Positions 1-5,881 of a stretch of DNA of 6,614 nt are shown in pieces. Within the stretch, counting starts at the first letter, position 1, and each line of letters opens with the position of its first letter. A model generated the notes under the pieces. That model worked only from the letters and a program-made list of their open reading frames with translations. It did not search any database and was not told the origin of the DNA. Position numbers and translations under genes: made by a program. The stretch is from JADGNF01 sp964582085 (GTDB lineage Archaea > Thermoproteota > Bathyarchaeia > Bathyarchaeales > Bathycorpusculaceae), in the NCBI GenBank assembly GCA_964582085.1, contig CAZOPV010000008.1, positions 1 to 6,614 on the forward strand, read 5' to 3'.

Positions 1-369
1 CAATGCTTGGAAACCTATGTCGTAGGTTCCGCCATCGCCTGCAAATGCTATTATGTCAATGTGTTCTTTTAGTTGACCTTTACGTTTCAGAGCTTTAAGT
101 GCCGCATCGATTCCTGCGGCGTTGGCAGCTGCAGTTTCAAATGCTGTGTGAAGCCATGGCACTGCCCATGAAGTGTATGGGTAAATTGAGGAAACAACTT
201 CCATACAACCAGTGGCTTGGGTCACGATTGTTGGTCCTCGGATAGCTTTCATGACAAGTTTGAGAACTGTTGCTGGTGCACAACCTGCACATGCGCGGTG
301 TCCTGACAGGAACTTGTCTGGTTTTTCGGCGATTTCTTTTGCGGTGAATTTCCATTCTTGAGTTGTCAT
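1..369 (-). CDS. porB: Pyruvate/2-oxoacid:ferredoxin oxidoreductase beta subunit (partial, N-terminal 123 residues)
   Basis: This subunit binds thiamine pyrophosphate and an Fe-S cluster. With the alpha, gamma and delta subunits it converts pyruvate and CoA to acetyl-CoA, CO2 and reduced ferredoxin, or runs in reverse, in the cytoplasm. The frame is open from the ATG at 369 to the window edge, so the C-terminal part is missing; the family usually has about 290-330 residues. Visible motifs are GHRACAGC (residues 23-30, cluster cysteines C27 and C30), TGCMEV (53-58, further cysteine C55), and GDGGTYDIG (111-119), the start of the TPP/Mg-binding motif. The start lies 10 bases after the porA stop, and the GAGTGAGG that overlaps the porA stop serves as its ribosome binding site. 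The motifs fit pyruvate oxidoreductase best; a 2-oxoisovalerate enzyme (Vor) of the same family cannot be fully excluded. Confidence 0.95.
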   Translation of the reverse strand, partial: MTTQEWKFTAKEIAEKPDKFLSGHRACAGCAPATVLKLVMKAIRGPTIVTQATGCMEVVSSIYPYTSWAVPWLHTAFETAAANAAGIDAALKALKRKGQLKEHIDIIAFAGDGGTYDIGFQAL

Positions 370-379
370 TGTATTTTCC

Positions 380-1612
380 TCACTCTCTTAAACCTATGTA
401 GTACACCACTTTGTCTACAAGTCCAGCGTGAAGCATCTTGTGTACGTCATCGAAAATTTTGCGAAATTCTTTGGGTGGTGTATCTCGCCCGCCTAGACCA
501 TAAATGTAATTTACAATTAATGGGTGGGAGCTAGCATCATACATTGCATGGCGAATTTCGTGGAAAACTGCGCCGCCGTTTCCGCCGAAACTCATGCTTT
601 TATCCATTACAGCAATGGCTTTGGCATTCTTTAGCGCATTTTGAATTGCGTCAGCAGGAAAAGGCCGGAATACCCTGAGTCTTAGCAAGCCCACTTTGAC
701 GCCTTCTTGTCTGAGTTCATCAACAATGGTCTTGAGGGTGCCTGCGGTGGAACCTAAGCAGACAAAAGCAATTTCCGCATCGTCAAGGCAGTATGCTTCT
801 ATAAGGCCGTTCCCATATTTTCTGCCGCTTAATGTGGCGTATTCGTCGTGAACTTTTTGGATTACATCAAAAGAGTTTTTCATAGCTTCTTCTTGTTGGC
901 GCTTAAACTCAAAATAGTAATTTGGCAAGGCAATAGGGCCTATGGTCATGGGGTTGGCTGGGTCAAGCTTGAAGGGAACAGTTTTACCTTCGTGAGTTGT
1001 CACAGTTGTAAATTGACGTGTTCCGACAAACTGCTTGACTGTCTCGTCTGGGAGTGTATCGACGTTTTCTAGAGTGTGACTTAAAGTGAAGCCGTCTAAA
1101 CCGACGAGGACGGGTAAAGATACATTGGTGCTTTCGGCAATTCTGAATGCTTGGATCACTGAGTCGTAGGCTTCTTGGGAGTTTTCTACGAAGATCTGAA
1201 TCCAACCAGAGTCACGTTGAGCCATACAATCTGAGTGGTCGCCGTGAATGTTTAACGGTGCAGATAATGCCCTGTTTGCGATAGCCATGACGATTGGTGT
1301 GCGGCATCCGCTTGCTACAAAAAGCATTTCATGCATGAGAGCTAAACCAGCTGAGGCGCTTGCAGTGAAGGTTCGTGCGCCAGTCGCCGAAGCAGCTATA
1401 CACGCGGCTAATGCGCTGTGTTCAGATTCGGTGCACACAAATTCGGTGTTGACTTCGCCATCAGCGACGTATTCGCTGAACTTTTCGACAATTATAGTTT
1501 GAGGCGTAATCGGGTAAGCTGCAACGACATCAACATCTGACTGCTTGACAGCGTAGGCCACGGCTTCATCACCGTTTAAGCCCATACGTGTTTGCTTAAT
1601 TTTGTTTGCCAT
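380..1612 (-). CDS. porA: Pyruvate/2-oxoacid:ferredoxin oxidoreductase alpha subunit
   Basis: This is the pyrimidine-binding and CoA-pocket subunit of the ferredoxin-dependent oxidoreductase, 410 residues and close to the usual 380-410. The N-terminal domain shows YPITPQT (33-39), ESEHSA (62-67), TFTASASAG followed by LALMHE (81-95), and NIHGDHSD (about 121-128), all standard for PorA. The C-terminal third is the usual transketolase-C-like domain, with GSTAG and a DKSMSFGGNG stretch. The ATG at 1612 is preferred over the in-frame GTG at 1621. GGTGA (1618-1622) sits 5 bases before this ATG as a near-perfect Shine-Dalgarno and itself contains the GTG. The porD stop lies one base upstream (TAA-A-ATG), so translation is probably coupled. 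porB follows 10 bases later. The gene is intact and ordinary for the family. Confidence 0.96.
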   Translation of the reverse strand: MANKIKQTRMGLNGDEAVAYAVKQSDVDVVAAYPITPQTIIVEKFSEYVADGEVNTEFVCTESEHSALAACIAASATGARTFTASASAGLALMHEMLFVASGCRTPIVMAIANRALSAPLNIHGDHSDCMAQRDSGWIQIFVENSQEAYDSVIQAFRIAESTNVSLPVLVGLDGFTLSHTLENVDTLPDETVKQFVGTRQFTTVTTHEGKTVPFKLDPANPMTIGPIALPNYYFEFKRQQEEAMKNSFDVIQKVHDEYATLSGRKYGNGLIEAYCLDDAEIAFVCLGSTAGTLKTIVDELRQEGVKVGLLRLRVFRPFPADAIQNALKNAKAIAVMDKSMSFGGNGGAVFHEIRHAMYDASSHPLIVNYIYGLGGRDTPPKEFRKIFDDVHKMLHAGLVDKVVYYIGLRE

Positions 1613-1613
1613 T

Positions 1614-1898
1614 TTATTCACCTTTTTCCAGTTTCATCGTGATTGCCCTAGTTGGGCACTCTTTGGCACATATACCACAACCTTTACAGAAGCGGTAGTC
1701 AAACTCTATTTTTCCTGCTTCAGGTCGAAAACGTATGGCGTCATCAGGACAATAAATCACACAAAGCAGGCAGGTGGTGCATTTTTCTAAATCCCGAATA
1801 GGCGTAAAGGTTTTCCAGTCGCCCGTAAAAAAAGTAGTGCTGGGTTTTGAGCAGATGCCTGCTAGGGAAATTTCTTTCCAAGATTTTTCTCGACTCAC
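1614..1898 (-). CDS. porD: Pyruvate/2-oxoacid:ferredoxin oxidoreductase delta subunit (2x[4Fe-4S] ferredoxin-like)
   Basis: This is a small ferredoxin-like subunit of 94 residues. It carries electrons from the catalytic alpha/beta subunits to external ferredoxin. Two complete C-x2-C-x2-C-x3-C-P cluster motifs are present: C40/C43/C46/C50 and C71/C74/C77/C81, each followed by proline, predicting two [4Fe-4S] clusters. The N-terminal 35 residues, including a WKTFTP-like stretch, are the extension typical of PorD. The start is GTG at 1898 and overlaps the porG stop by four bases (GTGA), which implies translational coupling. A GGAGG lies about 10 bases upstream inside the end of porG. The stop is one base before the porA ATG. 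The length and both motifs are normal. Confidence 0.95.
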   Translation of the reverse strand: MSREKSWKEISLAGICSKPSTTFFTGDWKTFTPIRDLEKCTTCLLCVIYCPDDAIRFRPEAGKIEFDYRFCKGCGICAKECPTRAITMKLEKGE

Positions 1899-2455
1899 TC
1901 CGTTTTTGCCTCCTCATAGGCTTTTTTGATAACTGCAAAGTTTTTCTCTGCTATGTCTGCCCTGAACTTTCCTTTAACAGTCTTTTCGATGCCCTCCAAC
2001 GTAATTATACCTGTTGCCCTAGAGACAACGCCTAGCAGAGCGGTGTTTGTTATAGGTGCCCCTAAAATGTTGAGAGCAATTTCAGTTGCGGCAACCGTCC
2101 ACACTCGCCCTTTTTCCACTCTAAGATTTGATTTGAGCACTGCTGGTTCATCTGTGGAATTGATTATCAAAATATCATCGTCCCTGTTCATCCCTGCGGT
2201 CACTGGAACCGTTTTTAGTAAAGTGTTATCTAGGACAATAACTACGTCTGGGTCGTAAACTGCGCAGTGAAGCCGAATTGGATCGTTACTAATTCGTGTA
2301 AAGGCAGTTACTGGTGCGCCCATTCTTTCGGGGCCAAATTCGGGGAAAGATTGAATGTATTTTCCTTCAGCTAAGGCAGTACGTGCCAAGAGTTCACTTG
2401 CGGTCCAGGCACCTTGCCCACCTCTGCCGTGCCATCTGAACTCTAACATTTTCAA
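1895..2455 (-). CDS. porG: Pyruvate/2-oxoacid:ferredoxin oxidoreductase gamma subunit
   Basis: This is the gamma subunit of the ferredoxin-dependent oxidoreductase, first gene of the operon. It has 186 residues, normal for the family (about 175-190). It shows the signature RWHGRGGQGAWTASELLA near the N-terminus (GRGGQG at residues 10-15), followed by the SFPEFGPERMGAPV stretch typical of PorG, and is full length. The start is uncertain. TTG at 2455 has AAGG seven bases upstream within GGAGAAGG (2463-2470). The ATG at 2449 would give 184 residues but places the same site 13 bases away. The TTG is chosen on spacing, and the protein is the same apart from two residues. A strong TATA box lies about 45 bases upstream. 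The gene ends in a four-base overlap with porD. Confidence 0.95.
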   Translation of the reverse strand: MKMLEFRWHGRGGQGAWTASELLARTALAEGKYIQSFPEFGPERMGAPVTAFTRISNDPIRLHCAVYDPDVVIVLDNTLLKTVPVTAGMNRDDDILIINSTDEPAVLKSNLRVEKGRVWTVAATEIALNILGAPITNTALLGVVSRATGIITLEGIEKTVKGKFRADIAEKNFAVIKKAYEEAKTE

Positions 2456-2497
2456 GTTTTTACCTTCTCCGATTTCAAAGTGCTACTTTTGTGTTTC

Positions 2498-2509
2498 TTT
2501 ATATATAAA
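2498..2509 (-). promoter_or_regulatory. TATA box for the porGDAB operon
   Basis: TTTATATATAAA is a perfect 12-base palindrome matching the archaeal TATA consensus. Read on the minus strand, it would place transcription start roughly 25 bases downstream, near 2478-2482. That gives a short leader of about 25 bases carrying the GGAGAAGG site of porG. Because it is symmetric it could also fire to the right, but the plus-strand gene begins more than 210 bases away. The assignment is from sequence and spacing only. Confidence 0.65.
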
Positions 2510-2603
2510 TTGACAGAAAACACATCCGCGACATATCAATTATCAAATTAAAGTCTTTCATATAGATATGCCATCCTTGACTTTTACCTACCAAATTGCT
2601 TTG

Positions 2604-2615
2604 TATAATATAAAT
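2604..2615 (+). promoter_or_regulatory. Candidate TATA box for the radical SAM gene
   Basis: TATAATATAAAT is the best TATA-like stretch on the plus strand between the divergent por operon and the ATG at 2726. Start would fall near 2635, giving an untranslated leader of about 90 bases. That leader contains the repeated motifs noted at 2644-2712. The region is AT-rich throughout, so this is a weak call. Confidence 0.35.
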
Positions 2616-2643
2616 TTTACACATACACCCACTATAGAGCATC

Positions 2644-2712
2644 GTTAAAGGGTTAAACTTGGCTCTTAATGAGAGACAAAAAGTTTTTACTGTAAACTTG
2701 TTAAAGGTTTAA
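2644..2712 (+). repeat. Short repeated motifs in the leader of the radical SAM gene
   Basis: GTTAAAGG occurs at 2644-2651 and 2700-2707, each followed by a (T)TTAAA run. TAAACTTG occurs at 2654-2661 and 2693-2700, so the two motifs appear in swapped order. AAGTTT at 2681-2686 is the inverse of the AAACTT inside both TAAACTTG copies. CTCT/AGAG at 2663-2675 forms a small hairpin in the middle. They may be regulator sites or a structured leader, but short matches in AT-rich DNA can arise by chance. Confidence 0.35.
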
Positions 2713-2725
2713 AAAGGGGAAAGGC

Positions 2726-4204
2726 ATGTCTGAGGTTCTTTTAACAAGCGACCGAACTCTCATGAGCGACTACCATAAAAATGAATTTTTAGGCTTTGGA
2801 ACTTGTGCGCCTCCAAATTTTGTGCCTGAGTGGCTTTTTGCATATCTGTTTTTTCCTCATATGAAAACAAAATGGGGTATCCCAAAAACTGCCCCGTATG
2901 GTTTACGTAAAGTGGAGGCTCAGCTTCTAAAAGAAGGATTCGACGTGGCCACAGTTAGTCCCAGATACCTACGGCGATTTATAGGCAAAGCGAAAGTTCT
3001 TGGTATTCACGTTATGGACCCCTTTGGATTAGGACCAGCTTCTAGCACGCTAGCGGCGATTCTAAAAAAAGAACCTTACTTAGTCAAGCACTTTAAAGAG
3101 CTACTGAGTTGCCACGAAGTTCTGGAGGCAAAAAGGCGTGGACTAAAAATTATTGTTGGTGGCCCTGGAACTTGGCAGTTTAAGTACAGATCGGATTTTG
3201 TTGATAATCATAGCATCGATTGCATAGTAGAAGGGGAATCTGAGAAAGTGCTTGGCACTCTCTTCAGGCGTGCTTTAGATGGTGAGCAATTACCACGGTA
3301 TTATGAGGTTAGCGTGGAGGATGCGCCGCAGACTTTTGAGATTCCTGACATTGTTAATCCCTCCATTAATGGTTTAGTTGAAATTGGCAGGGGTTGTTGC
3401 CGAGGCTGCGAGTTCTGTAACGTCACAACAAGACCTCTGCGTTGGTACCCCTTAGAGAAGATTTTGAGGGAAATTGATGTAAACATTGAATTAAGCAAAA
3501 ATCACGGAGTGTGCCTTCACGGCGAAGATGTGATGCTCTATGGCTCTAGAAATGTGATGCCAAACGAGGAAAAACTGCTCCAACTGCACAGAGAAGTTCT
3601 GAAAAAAGCAGATAGCATAAGTTGGAGTCACTGTTCACTGGCGGCGGTTGCTTCCAAACCGAAACTGTTTGCGCAGTTAAGTGAAATGATACTTGCAAAG
3701 CAGAGGTGGTGGGGAGCAGAAATCGGCATCGAAACAGGCTCTGCTGAACTGGCAAAGAAAATAATGCCTGCAAAAGCAAGCCCCTTTAAAGCTGAAGAGT
3801 GGCCTGAAGTGGTCAAGCAAAGTATGGGGTTGATGCATGACCATTTTCTGGTTCCCGCGGGGACTTTAATTGTAGGTTTACCTGAAGAACGCGAAGAAGA
3901 CTTGATCAAGACGATGGAGTTGATGGATGATTTAAAAGATTGCCGAAGTCTTATTGTACCTCTGTTTTTTGTGCCGCTGGGCAAACTTAAAAGTGAGGAC
4001 TGGTTTAAAAAAACACAGCTTACAGAGTTGCACAAACAGTTGCTTATTAAATGTGCAGAGCACGATTTTCACTGGGCAGGAAACCTTATGGATATCACAT
4101 TCACTGATAAATGGTACAGTCTTGCCCTTAAAGGTGGATACAAATTTTTCACTTGGATAGCCAAACAGAAAACAAGGCAACAGGTTAAAGAGTTCCACGG
4201 ATAA
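2726..4204 (+). CDS. Radical SAM protein with cobalamin-binding-like N-terminal domain, function unknown
   Basis: A 492-residue cytoplasmic radical SAM enzyme. The core [4Fe-4S] motif C-x3-C-x2-C is C224, C228, C231 within GRGCCRGCEFC. Later SAM-barrel motifs follow: GIETGS (334-339) and GTLIVGLPEE (379-388). Residues of about 50-190 resemble the Rossmann-like B12-binding domain seen in many archaeal radical SAM proteins, with IVGGPG (143-148) and CIVEGESE (166-173). The usual DxHxxG cobalamin-ligand motif is not seen; GIHVMDPFGLGP stands at about that place. Cobalamin may therefore bind without a histidine ligand, or not at all. The start at 2726 has GGGGA five bases upstream; the alternative M13 has no such site. 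The gene stands alone, divergent from the por operon, with the tRNA 170 bases downstream. The substrate is unknown: candidates include methyl transfer, methylthiolation or cofactor chemistry, and context does not choose among them. Confidence 0.88.
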   Translation: MSEVLLTSDRTLMSDYHKNEFLGFGTCAPPNFVPEWLFAYLFFPHMKTKWGIPKTAPYGLRKVEAQLLKEGFDVATVSPRYLRRFIGKAKVLGIHVMDPFGLGPASSTLAAILKKEPYLVKHFKELLSCHEVLEAKRRGLKIIVGGPGTWQFKYRSDFVDNHSIDCIVEGESEKVLGTLFRRALDGEQLPRYYEVSVEDAPQTFEIPDIVNPSINGLVEIGRGCCRGCEFCNVTTRPLRWYPLEKILREIDVNIELSKNHGVCLHGEDVMLYGSRNVMPNEEKLLQLHREVLKKADSISWSHCSLAAVASKPKLFAQLSEMILAKQRWWGAEIGIETGSAELAKKIMPAKASPFKAEEWPEVVKQSMGLMHDHFLVPAGTLIVGLPEEREEDLIKTMELMDDLKDCRSLIVPLFFVPLGKLKSEDWFKKTQLTELHKQLLIKCAEHDFHWAGNLMDITFTDKWYSLALKGGYKFFTWIAKQKTRQQVKEFHG

Positions 4205-4229
4205 CGAAAACAGAATGGTCTCAACAGAA

Positions 4230-4237
4230 TTTTTATT
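4230..4237 (+). terminator. Weak oligo-T stretch after the radical SAM gene
   Basis: TTTTTATT lies 26 bases after the stop at 4204, within a small GAAT/ATTC hairpin. Archaeal termination often uses such T runs, but this one is short and the rest of the 170-base gap before the tRNA holds nothing else that I recognise. Confidence 0.3.
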
Positions 4238-4328
4238 CAGCTCCAAAAGAGTTCATCTTCTCACAGTTCCACTTCCGCAATAAAAGAAAAAACTGTTATG
4301 TGTAGGCAACTCAAAAATTATGAGTAAA

Positions 4329-4336
4329 CTTAAATA
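4329..4336 (+). promoter_or_regulatory. Candidate TATA box for tRNA-Asn
   Basis: CTTAAATA is close to the archaeal TATA consensus. It lies about 40 bases before the mature 5' end of the tRNA, which fits a start near 4359 and a 5' leader of about 15 bases removed by RNase P. Confidence 0.5.
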
Positions 4337-4374
4337 GTTATTTTCAAACTGAGTGAATAAGTGCTACATTATGA

Positions 4375-4451
4375 GCCGCCGTAGCTCAGCCCGGTGGAGC
4401 GGCTGGCTGTTAACCAGTCGGTCAAAGGTCCGAATCCTTTCGGCGGCGCCA
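4375..4451 (+). tRNA. tRNA-Asn (anticodon GTT), CCA encoded
   Basis: A full cloverleaf folds. The acceptor stem GCCGCCG (4375-4381) pairs with CGGCGGC (4441-4447) in seven Watson-Crick pairs. The discriminator is G4448 and CCA is encoded at 4449-4451. The D stem is GCTC/GAGC (4384-4387 with 4397-4400). The anticodon stem is GCTGG/CCAGT with one G-T pair, and the loop CTGTTAA has anticodon GTT at 4409-4411. The T stem is AAAGG/CCTTT (4424-4428 with 4436-4440). There is no intron. Two oddities stand out. The T loop is TCCGAAT, so position 55, almost always U (pseudouridine), is C; and the T stem is weak, with three A-T pairs. The D loop has G rather than the usual A at position 21. The gene is the last host-like feature before virus-like genes and could be an integration target. 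Confidence 0.95.
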
Positions 4452-4473
4452 ATATATTTACGAATCTATACTG

Positions 4474-4498
4474 TTTTTCTTCCTTTTTTTCTTTCTTT
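4474..4498 (+). terminator. T-rich terminator after tRNA-Asn
   Basis: A 25-base tract of T broken only by C (runs of 5, 7, 3 and 3 T) begins 22 bases after the encoded CCA. This is the usual form of an archaeal intrinsic terminator and would end the tRNA transcript. From here to 4673 I see no gene, only a less AT-rich leader stretch without a clear promoter or strong hairpin. Confidence 0.65.
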
Positions 4499-4673
4499 AA
4501 TTCCATATTTTCAAGAGTTTTTAATGGAGCTTCTAAAGCGTCCAGCTCACGCTCTGAAGTTTTGCGTTGCATTGACTGCGTTTTAGGTGTGGTCGCTGCA
4601 CTGAACCTTCCTTGCATGGGTGGAAAACAGTCAACTGTACAGCCTCGTCGCCTTGCCTGTGAAAACTTTGTAG

Positions 4674-4681
4674 GGAGCTGA
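4674..4681 (+). promoter_or_regulatory. Ribosome binding site deciding the TTG start at 4689
   Basis: GGAGCTGA matches the ideal GGAGGTGA at seven of eight bases and lies seven bases before the TTG at 4689. An in-frame TAG at 4671-4673 closes the frame upstream. The next in-frame ATG (4809) would cut into the winged-helix domain, so TTG is the likely start. Confidence 0.65.
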
Positions 4682-4688
4682 GCAGCCG

Positions 4689-5642
4689 TTGGCTAAGGAA
4701 CCTGTAGATAGAAGTCAAAATTTTGCGTTTTCAAAGTCCAAAGTCAAATTTGACTTCTCTACCGTACGTAGCCGCGTTATCCCAATCCTCAAGGGTATAG
4801 AGGTCAAAATGTATCCTGCAAAGATTGGGCGTGCCCGTGGATGGAGCAAACAGCACGTCGATTACTATGTGAAGAAGATGGAAAAGGCAGGTTTAATCCG
4901 CCGACTGAAGCGCAGCAGCTTTGTAGATTACGAGTTAACCGAGAAAGGTCAAAACTTTCTCGTATCATGTGAGGGCGTCCTCTTTAGCAGCGGCGTTTTT
5001 CGGTTGCATCGGTGTTTTTTCAAGTTTCCAGTTTTGCGTGAGGGGGTTTATCCTTTGGGTGATTTTCGGCGGGTGGAGATGCAGAATTGGACGGCGCTTT
5101 TGGGTTTAGAGCAGGGCGTTAAGGTTAGGCATACCACGACTAGCTGGATAGTGCATGTGGAGACATTGTATGGTCGTAGTCCCGGGGAGTTGGTGACTTT
5201 GGCGAAGAACTTGGCTGACCGTGTGGCAAAGGGTTTATCGAATAAATATGGTTGCGTGTTAGGCGAAGGACAGATTAACAAGCGGTATGAGCTAGGCGTT
5301 GACGACCCAGTTGCCAATTTGCTCAACCGCTATTTCACGGTGAGCACTCCAAAACGGGTTATCGATGACAGCCCAGGAGAAGACGAGGGCGAGCTGGATC
5401 ATCTTGGTCGAGACGCTGCAGTTGAGTATTTGTTGATGCCTGAGCGGGTGAAAAAGCTGGAGGGGCAAGTCGGCAGTGTCCTGTATGATTTGGAGAAGAT
5501 TTCTGGCAGTCTTGCTAAGTTGGAGAAGATGGGCTGTGACTTGGCTAAGGTTACCGAGGTCTTATGCAAGCTTGCTGGTTCTGAAGGCAGCCCAGATGCG
5601 GCTGAGGCTTCACGTGATGGAGGTAATGGCTATGTGGTTTAA
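4689..5642 (+). CDS. Winged-helix DNA-binding protein with C-terminal coiled coil, probably from a mobile element
   Basis: This is a 317-residue soluble protein. Residues of about 30-93 form a MarR/ArsR-like winged helix: a recognition-helix region WSKQHVDYYVKKMEKAGLI (52-70), then a wing and YELTEKGQNFL (81-91). Residues of about 105-250 are a separate domain I do not recognise. It has an LHRCFFKFP stretch, HTTTSWIVHVETLYG (148-162), an INKRYELGVDDPVA stretch (196-209), and an acidic DDSPGEDEGELDH (226-238). Residues 250-297 look like a coiled coil (MPERVKKLEGQVGSVLYDLE and onward), suited to oligomerisation. The end is Gly/Ser/Asp-rich. The start is TTG with a good ribosome binding site. 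It lies between tRNA-Asn and virus-like genes and converges with a small ribbon-helix-helix gene. Likely roles are a provirus transcription regulator or a replication/partition DNA-binding protein. That is inference, and a host gene is possible. Confidence 0.85.
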   Translation: MAKEPVDRSQNFAFSKSKVKFDFSTVRSRVIPILKGIEVKMYPAKIGRARGWSKQHVDYYVKKMEKAGLIRRLKRSSFVDYELTEKGQNFLVSCEGVLFSSGVFRLHRCFFKFPVLREGVYPLGDFRRVEMQNWTALLGLEQGVKVRHTTTSWIVHVETLYGRSPGELVTLAKNLADRVAKGLSNKYGCVLGEGQINKRYELGVDDPVANLLNRYFTVSTPKRVIDDSPGEDEGELDHLGRDAAVEYLLMPERVKKLEGQVGSVLYDLEKISGSLAKLEKMGCDLAKVTEVLCKLAGSEGSPDAAEASRDGGNGYVV

Positions 5643-5654
5643 TTCGATGGCAGT

Positions 5655-5672
5655 AAACCCAAAGGTTTGTTT
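5655..5672 (+). terminator. Possible terminator between the convergent regulator genes
   Basis: AAACC (5655-5659) and GGTTT (5664-5668) form a 5-bp hairpin with loop CAAA, followed by GTTT, 13 bases after the stop of the winged-helix gene. It sits in the 53-base gap between two converging genes. The stem is short, so confidence is low. Confidence 0.3.
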
Positions 5673-5695
5673 CTATAGTTTGTCTAATCTAATTT

Positions 5696-5836
5696 CTAGT
5701 TTTGCTGATTGAAGAATAAAGTTTCAAAATGCAGTTCTATATATTCGCTTCTTGAGCGTTTCTGCTTTGTGGCTTCTTGGTCTATTTTTTGCAGTATGCG
5801 GTTTGAGAGGGCTATGCTTACTGGGTGTTTTCGCAT
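5696..5836 (-). CDS. Small ribbon-helix-helix (CopG/Arc-like) DNA-binding protein
   Basis: A 46-residue protein whose whole length fits the ribbon-helix-helix fold. It has a beta strand HPVSIAL (residues 4-10), helix A SNRILQKIDQEATKQK (11-26), a short turn, and helix B RSRSEYIELHFETLFF (27-42). Alternating V-S-I-L in the strand, a hydrophobic I-L-x-x-I-D pattern in helix A and the SRSEYI entry to helix B are classic for this family. Such proteins bind operators as dimers, inserting the paired strands in the major groove. The ATG at 5836 is preceded by AGGAG (5844-5848) seven bases away, and a TATA-like stretch lies further upstream. It converges on the winged-helix gene and diverges from the prohead protease gene. 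The likely role is repression of its own or the virus promoter, possibly at the inverted repeat 5882-5912. No toxin partner is seen, so antitoxin is less likely. Confidence 0.8.
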   Translation of the reverse strand: MRKHPVSIALSNRILQKIDQEATKQKRSRSEYIELHFETLFFNQQN

Positions 5837-5869
5837 TAGCTGACTCCTGCAATATTTTTTCGTCTGTTA

Positions 5870-5877
5870 ATATTTAA
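5870..5877. promoter_or_regulatory. AT-rich TATA-like region shared by divergent promoters
   Basis: TTAAATAT read on the minus strand lies about 35 bases before the ribbon-helix-helix start, placing transcription start near 5849, just before its ribosome binding site. The surrounding TTAATATTTAATAA (5867-5880) could also act on the plus strand for the gene at 5973, with a start near 5900 inside the inverted repeat and a leader of about 70 bases. The assignment is by position and composition only. Confidence 0.45.
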
Positions 5878-5881
5878 TAAT

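Noticed and set aside
380..1621. Longer PorA start at GTG 1621
   Set aside because: The GTG is part of the GGTGA ribosome binding site for the ATG at 1612. Starting there would overlap porD and add three residues outside the family pattern.
848..2258. Plus-strand open frames opposite porA and porG (848-1072, 1248-1502, 1602-1790, 1926-2258)
   Set aside because: They lie antisense to well-supported por genes with clear family motifs and show no motif or start site of their own.
2456..2725. A small gene in the divergent region, such as a 20-codon minus frame starting at 2561
   Set aside because: It ends inside the por TATA box and has no family pattern. The region is better explained by divergent promoters.
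3301..4246. Minus-strand frames opposite the radical SAM gene
   Set aside because: They are antisense shadows. The plus-strand protein has intact cluster and SAM motifs across the same DNA.
4353..4681. Open frames on both strands across and just after the tRNA (for example 4353-4586 and 4394-4681 plus, 4369-4617 minus)
   Set aside because: They read through the tRNA gene and its T-rich terminator. The apparent peptides (SRRSSARWSGW type; Lys/Glu-rich on the minus strand) are translations of those sequences, with no ribosome binding site. I also checked the minus frame for an integrase C-terminus and found no Arg-His-Tyr pattern.
5476..5712. Plus-strand 78-codon frame overlapping the end of the winged-helix gene
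   Set aside because: It is out of frame inside the coiled-coil coding part and runs into the convergent ribbon-helix-helix gene. It has no plausible ribosome binding site.
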